A DNA stretch of 20,225 bases from CAYXRK01 sp964467615 (GTDB lineage Bacteria > Hydrogenedentota > Hydrogenedentia > Hydrogenedentales > GCA-2746185), in contig CAYXRK010000086.1 of the NCBI GenBank assembly GCA_964467615.1, positions 1 to 20,225 of the forward strand, read 5' to 3'. Positions 15,988 to 20,225 of this stretch are shown in pieces. The notes below the pieces were generated by a model. It saw only the letters and a program-made list of their open reading frames with translations, did no database searches and was not told the DNA's origin. Position numbers and translations under genes: made by a program. Position 1 is the first letter of the stretch; the number at the start of each line of letters is the position of its first letter.

Positions 15988-17034
15988 ATGGCGCAAGTAG
16001 GTTTTGGGATTATCGGCTGCGGCAATATCGCACCGATGCACGCGCGCAGTATTTCGGAACTCGAACACACGCGGCTGGTGGGCGTGGCCGACGGCGTGCT
16101 CGAACGGGCGCGGAAAACAGCGGCGGAATTTGGCTGCGAGGCCTACGGCGACTTCAACGAATTGCTCGCGCGAAAAGACGTGGACGCGGTGTGCATCTGC
16201 GTGCCGAGCGGCGCGCGTTGCGAAATCGCGGAGGCCTGCGCAAAGGCGGGCAAGCACGTGCTTTCGGAGAAGCCGCTGGAGGTGACGACGGAGCGCGTGG
16301 ACAGGATTATCGAGGCGTGCGACGCGGCGAAGGTGAAACTGGGTTGCGTGTTTCAGAGCCGGTTTTCGAAAAGCGCGCGGCACGCGCGCGAGGCGCTGGA
16401 CGCGGGGCGCTTCGGGAAACTTGTGCTGGGCGACGCGTATATCAAATGGTACCGCTCGCAGGCGTATTACGATAGCGGGGCGTGGCGCGGGACGTGGAAG
16501 CTCGACGGCGGCGGCGCGCTGATGAACCAGGGCATCCACCAGATCGATCTGTTGTTGTGGTTCATGGGAGCGGCGCGGCGGGTGTTCGGGCGGACAGCGA
16601 CCGTGGCCCATTCGGGGCTCGAGGTGGAGGACTTGGCGACCGCGATGATCGAGTTTGAGAATGGGGCGTTTGGCGTGATCGAAGGCAGCACGGCGGTTTG
16701 GCACGGGCATCCGGCGAGGGTCGAGGTGCACGGCACAAAGGGGACGGCCGTGATCGAGGACGGCCAGTTGAAGGCCTGGGAATTTGAAGACGCGACCGAG
16801 GAGGACCAACGTATTCGCGAGGCGCTTAGCGCGGACGCTACATTGGGTTCCGGCGCGGGAGACCCTTTGGCGGCGTTGAGCCACGGTGGGCACAAGATGC
16901 AGATTGATGATTTCGCGCGGGCGATTCTCGAAGATCGCCCGCCGTTTATCGAAGGACGCGAAGGACGCCGCGCGGTGGAACTTATCCGGGCGATCTATAC
17001 GTCGGCCCGTACTGGAGAATGGGTGTCGCTATGA
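15988..17034 (+). CDS. Gfo/Idh/MocA-family oxidoreductase
   Basis: This 348-aa cytoplasmic protein is of normal family length. It has the Rossmann motif GIIGCGNIA (7-15), the EKP motif at 94-96 (HVLSEKPLEV) and the catalytic region GGGALMNQGIHQIDLLLW, which carries the conserved His and Asp. It would use NAD(P) to dehydrogenate a sugar, inositol or similar polyol; the substrate is not readable. The ribosome-binding site AGGG (15975-15978) overlaps the stop of the preceding gene. Its own TGA overlaps the ATG of the PpiC lipoprotein gene (ATGA), which implies translational coupling. Codons end mainly in G, in line with the operon and unlike the Tat-exported paralogue in this window. Confidence 0.92.
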   Translation: MAQVGFGIIGCGNIAPMHARSISELEHTRLVGVADGVLERARKTAAEFGCEAYGDFNELLARKDVDAVCICVPSGARCEIAEACAKAGKHVLSEKPLEVTTERVDRIIEACDAAKVKLGCVFQSRFSKSARHAREALDAGRFGKLVLGDAYIKWYRSQAYYDSGAWRGTWKLDGGGALMNQGIHQIDLLLWFMGAARRVFGRTATVAHSGLEVEDLATAMIEFENGAFGVIEGSTAVWHGHPARVEVHGTKGTAVIEDGQLKAWEFEDATEEDQRIREALSADATLGSGAGDPLAALSHGGHKMQIDDFARAILEDRPPFIEGREGRRAVELIRAIYTSARTGEWVSL

Positions 17035-18200
17035 AAATGAAACTAGTGATTGCGCAGGCGATAGTCGGAGTGACCGCGCTCATCGGGTTCGCGGGATGCG
17101 GGAGGTCCGCGCCGCCGGCCCCGGACGAGGCCGCTTCACCTGTTCCCGCGGAGACCACCGAGAAAGCTCCGTCTGTGGACATGTCGGCCGCGCCACCGGC
17201 CCCGAGTAGCGACGTTGAGAAATTCGTGAACGACGTGGCGAAGGACGAGGACATTCCCGAAATTGTTGCCAAGGTGGGCGATATTACAGTGACGCGCGAG
17301 CAATACATAGACGCGATGAAATCCATGCAGCGCCTGCAAGCCGCCGGATCCATCATGAAACAGGACGCGACCGAACGGCGCGCGGAACTTCAGCCGTTGA
17401 ATTCGGCGCAGAAACAGAAAATATTGGACGCGTACATCGACGGCAGAATCATCGAGCGGCTGATCGAGCGCGAAGGGATCACGGCCTCGGACGAGGAGGT
17501 CGAACAACGGATGCGCGAAGGCCGCGAAAACCTCATGACGGAGGAGAATTATCAAGAGTATCTGAAGTGGAGCCAAACGGACGAAGGTAAATTGAAGGAC
17601 CAGGTACGAAGGCAAATCGCCCAAGAGAAATACCGGGTAATGTTCGGTAAGGACTGCACGGTAACGGATACCGAGGTCTCGGACGAGTACGGACGTCAGG
17701 TTGTTTTGGGGAAAATGGACTACAAAGCGGGCGTGGATTTTTGGCAAGTGCTAAAGCGAGTGGCGCCGGGGTCATCCACGGCGGAGTGGGACGCGGCGAA
17801 ACAGGCGATTCTCGAGGCGAAGGCGCGCGTCGAGGGGGGCTCGAGCATCGGAGACGTGGCGAAGGAGATTTCGGACGATCCCAAGGCGAAGGCGAACGGC
17901 GGATCCTACGAGAAAGTGGATCCCAGTGAGTTGCCTGGCGCGATCGGCGAGACGCTTTCGAAACTGGACCCTGAGGGCCTAAGCGAGCCCGTGCAAACGA
18001 GCTACGGCTGGGTGTTGCTAAAACTGAAAGACCGAAAAGAAGCAGGAAGGTACACGTTGGATGAAAGGAAGGACCGCGTGCGCGATTTCCTGCTGAATCG
18101 CTGCCGCCAGAACTTACTTGCGGATACAATCGCGCAGACGAAGCAAGAACTGGGGATCGAGGTCTATTACCAGCCGTTGATCCAGACCCCGGCCCAATGA
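17031..18200 (+). CDS. PpiC-type (parvulin) peptidyl-prolyl isomerase lipoprotein
   Basis: The 389-aa protein has a lipoprotein signal ending FAGC (Cys23), then a Pro/Ala/Ser linker (about 25-70). An N-terminal SurA/PrsA-like helical region (about 75-220, with VAKVGDITVTREQYIDAM) precedes a parvulin domain (about 225-345). The latter includes WQVLKRV, DPKAKANGGSY and PVQTSYGWVLLKL, the usual closing block of PpiC domains. A C-terminal helix follows. Such proteins catalyse prolyl cis-trans isomerisation and help exported proteins fold. Start ATG 17031 overlaps the previous stop; an in-frame ATG at 17019 would sit directly on GGAGA and is less likely. Lying between two oxidoreductases, it may fold an exported partner of this operon or be a general foldase that merely shares the transcript. 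Confidence 0.88.
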   Translation: MKMKLVIAQAIVGVTALIGFAGCGRSAPPAPDEAASPVPAETTEKAPSVDMSAAPPAPSSDVEKFVNDVAKDEDIPEIVAKVGDITVTREQYIDAMKSMQRLQAAGSIMKQDATERRAELQPLNSAQKQKILDAYIDGRIIERLIEREGITASDEEVEQRMREGRENLMTEENYQEYLKWSQTDEGKLKDQVRRQIAQEKYRVMFGKDCTVTDTEVSDEYGRQVVLGKMDYKAGVDFWQVLKRVAPGSSTAEWDAAKQAILEAKARVEGGSSIGDVAKEISDDPKAKANGGSYEKVDPSELPGAIGETLSKLDPEGLSEPVQTSYGWVLLKLKDRKEAGRYTLDERKDRVRDFLLNRCRQNLLADTIAQTKQELGIEVYYQPLIQTPAQ

Positions 18201-19462
18201 CCCGCGAGTTGACCGTCGGCCTGGTTGGGGCCGGGATGTTTGGAGGGGAGGTCCATCTCAGAACGTACGCACAACTTCAAGAGTTCGGCATCGCGCCATA
18301 CTTGGGTCGATTGGGATTGGAGCCGCTCGCGCGAGAACTTGGCGGCGTGGCGATTCGTTTTGTAGCGTTGGCGGCGCACACGAAGGCTTCGGCGGCGGCG
18401 CGAAAAGTCGAGTATTCGAAGCGCGGTCTATCGTTCGAGACGTTTCATGGCGACGCGCCGTGGCGTGAGCTGCTCGACGCGTTTCCGGATCTCGATCTGC
18501 TCGCCGTTGCGACGCCGGACCATCTGCACGCGGCGCCAGTGCTGGCGGCGCTTGGACGCGGCGCCCACGTTATCGTGGAAAAACCGATGACGTTGGACGC
18601 CTACGAAGCGGATTCCATCGTCGAGGCCTCGCGCAACGCGGGGCGCATCGTCGGGGTGGACATGCACAAGCGGTACGACCCAGACCACCTGCGCATCCGG
18701 GACGATATTGCGGTGAAAATTGGCCGTCCCCTCTATGGACGCGCCGTGCTTGAGGAGCCGCTGGATATTTCGACGAAGGTATTTCGCGCGTGGGCGGAGA
18801 AGAGCGATCCGTTCAGCTACGTTGGGTGTCATTGGACGGACCTGTTTATCGCGTACTTCGGCGTCAAGCCGGTTTCGCTCCATGCGGTGGGGCAAAAGGA
18901 GAAGCTCCGGCGCGATTTTGGAATGGACGCCTTCGACGCGGTGCAGGTGAAGGTCCAATTCGACAATGGAATGAGTATCGATTTCATCAACAACTGGATC
19001 ACGCCGAACGAGTTTGAGGCGCAGGTTAACCAGGAGAGCGCGATCGTGGGGACGGACGGGTCCGTCGAGTCCGACACGCAGTACCGTGGGCTGCGATACA
19101 CAAGCGGCGGCATCGGCACGCGCACGGCGAACTCGCATTTCACGCGAGACGTGGCGCGGGAGGGCGGCGGTTCCGCGTTTCAAGGATACGGCGTGGATAG
19201 CCTCGTCGTGTGCGTTGCGAAGGCGATGGAGGTGAAATTTCTTGGCCGGACTTTGGCCGAGATAAAGGGCACGTATCCGGGCGCGGAGGACGGGCGGCTT
19301 TCGGTGCTGATTATTCACGCGGCGAGGGAGGTGGTGCGGAGGAACCATGGGTACATGGAGGAAGGCCGGGGCGCGCCGGTGACGGCGACGTTTTCGAAGG
19401 AAGGGATCACGGTACACGATCCATACGCGGGGCCAGCGCGAATTTACGATCGACCGGTGTAG
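18197..19462 (+). CDS. Gfo/Idh/MocA-family oxidoreductase, long variant
   Basis: The 421-aa protein starts at an ATGA overlap with the PpiC lipoprotein gene. It has the dinucleotide-binding motif GLVGAGMFG (8-16) and the EKP motif at 128-130 (HVIVEKPMTL). The EKP lies about 34 residues later than in the 348-aa paralogue because of an insert after the first strand (roughly 28-75). A YVGCHWTDLF block stands where the catalytic His/Asp segment is expected. It has no signal peptide. It is distinct from the other two family members in the window, so the operon carries two different oxidoreductases rather than a recent duplicate. Consecutive steps on one carbohydrate are plausible, but this is inference. 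It ends 7 bp from the converging pilT-like gene. Confidence 0.9.
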   Translation: MTRELTVGLVGAGMFGGEVHLRTYAQLQEFGIAPYLGRLGLEPLARELGGVAIRFVALAAHTKASAAARKVEYSKRGLSFETFHGDAPWRELLDAFPDLDLLAVATPDHLHAAPVLAALGRGAHVIVEKPMTLDAYEADSIVEASRNAGRIVGVDMHKRYDPDHLRIRDDIAVKIGRPLYGRAVLEEPLDISTKVFRAWAEKSDPFSYVGCHWTDLFIAYFGVKPVSLHAVGQKEKLRRDFGMDAFDAVQVKVQFDNGMSIDFINNWITPNEFEAQVNQESAIVGTDGSVESDTQYRGLRYTSGGIGTRTANSHFTRDVAREGGGSAFQGYGVDSLVVCVAKAMEVKFLGRTLAEIKGTYPGAEDGRLSVLIIHAAREVVRRNHGYMEEGRGAPVTATFSKEGITVHDPYAGPARIYDRPV

Positions 19463-19469
19463 ACGCCAA

Positions 19470-20225
19470 TTACTTTCGCAAGATTCCTCCGCGGCTTTGG
19501 CTGAGGAATATGCCCTTTAGGTTCATCGCCAATTCCTCGGGATTGTCGGAATTTAACGCGGCCTCCTCTTCGGTAACGAGCTTGCCCTTGACCAGGTGCA
19601 CCAGACTCATGTTGAACGATTGCATGCCTTCCTGCTGACCGCCCGCGATGGCGGTTGGGATTTGCTTGAGTTCGTTGTCGCGGATGAGTTGGGCGATGGC
19701 GGGCGAATTGAACATGATTTCGATGGCCGGAACGCGGCCCTTGCCGTCAACGGTGGGGACGAGCCGTTGCGCGATGCACCCGCGAAGTTGCAGCGAGACT
19801 TGCGAACGAATCTGCTGGTGCTGGTTCGCGGGAAACATGTCGAGGATACGGTCGATCGTGAGCATTGCGTTCGTCGTGTGGAGCGTGCTGAAGACGAGGT
19901 GCCCTGTTTCGGAGGCTGACATGGCCGCGCCGAAGGTTTCGGCGTCGCGCATTTCGCCGACGAGGATGACGTCCGGGTCCTCGCGCATGGCGGCGCGAAG
20001 GGCGCTATGGAAATCCTTCGTATCGATATTGATCTCGCGCTGTGTGACGATGCTCTTTTTGTTGGTATGCAGAAACTCGATAGGGTCCTCGAGCGTGATG
20101 ATGTGTTCGTGCCGGGTCCGGTTGATTTTGTCCAGCATCGACGCCAAGGTCGTCGATTTGCCGCTGCCGGTGGTGCCGGTGATGAGCACCAGGCCGCGGC
20201 GCATTTCGGCTACTTTGTTCATCGC
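19470..20225 (-). CDS. PilT/PilU-family type IV pilus retraction ATPase, 5' partial
   Basis: The last about 251 residues are visible; the N-terminal domain lies beyond the right edge, and the Met near 20222 is internal. Seen in order: Walker A GTTGSGKST, the Asp box TLEDPIEF, Walker B DPDVILVGEMRD, and the His box HLVFSTLHTTN, followed by LRGCIAQRLVP. These are the signatures of secretion-type hexameric ATPases of the PilT branch. The enzyme depolymerises pilin fibres and drives twitching motility. The C-terminus (GMQSFNMSLVHLVKGKLVTEE and an LKGI ending) resembles PilU at least as much as PilT, so no single symbol is given. No pilus gene is adjacent within the window. Confidence 0.92.
   Translation of the reverse strand, partial: AMNKVAEMRRGLVLITGTTGSGKSTTLASMLDKINRTRHEHIITLEDPIEFLHTNKKSIVTQREINIDTKDFHSALRAAMREDPDVILVGEMRDAETFGAAMSASETGHLVFSTLHTTNAMLTIDRILDMFPANQHQQIRSQVSLQLRGCIAQRLVPTVDGKGRVPAIEIMFNSPAIAQLIRDNELKQIPTAIAGGQQEGMQSFNMSLVHLVKGKLVTEEEAALNSDNPEELAMNLKGIFLSQSRGGILRK

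Overview
Chromosomal window of a GC-rich (about 60% by eye) bacterium carrying 15 recognisable protein genes, one of them cut by the right edge, plus one PHP-domain gene that is open at the left edge and interrupted by an in-frame TAG. No RNA genes, CRISPR arrays or insertion sequences were recognised, and no gene-free stretch exceeds about 210 bp. Three Gfo/Idh/MocA oxidoreductases, a ceramidase-like hydrolase, a sulfatase-fold lipoprotein, a Tat signal, lipoproteins, a PilT-type ATPase and a heptanucleotide intergenic repeat suggest a diderm of the Planctomycetota/Verrucomicrobiota/Lentisphaerota/Hydrogenedentota kind. This placement is inference, because no rRNA or phylogenetic marker was tested.

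Left block (1-5894), mostly + strand: the broken PHP gene; a YgfZ/GcvT-like folate-binding protein fused to a C-terminal TPR region; a small secreted acidic protein on the - strand; then holB (DNA polymerase III delta') and ricT (PSP1/YaaT family), an adjacency also known from Bacillus. holB has a good promoter placed so that its mRNA may be leaderless.

Middle block (5904-13753): a TMTC-like membrane/TPR protein (-), a Tat-exported Gfo/Idh/MocA protein followed by a clear intrinsic terminator (+), a sulfatase-fold lipoprotein with Thr at the nucleophile position (+), an AftB-like GT-C membrane glycosyltransferase (-) and an SGNH hydrolase (-). Most of these products would act in the envelope. 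The + strand is C-rich here whichever strand is coding, whereas both flanks are G-rich, so the block looks inverted or inserted.

Right block (13823-20225): a uridine kinase (-); a 210-bp spacer with a degenerate heptad repeat and a perfect hairpin; then a tight + strand operon of ceramidase-like hydrolase, Gfo/Idh/MocA, PpiC-type lipoprotein foldase and Gfo/Idh/MocA, with two ATGA overlaps. It converges on a PilT/PilU-family retraction ATPase that runs off the window. The operon looks like export and catabolism of an amide-linked or sugar-containing substrate, but the substrate cannot be read from the sequence.
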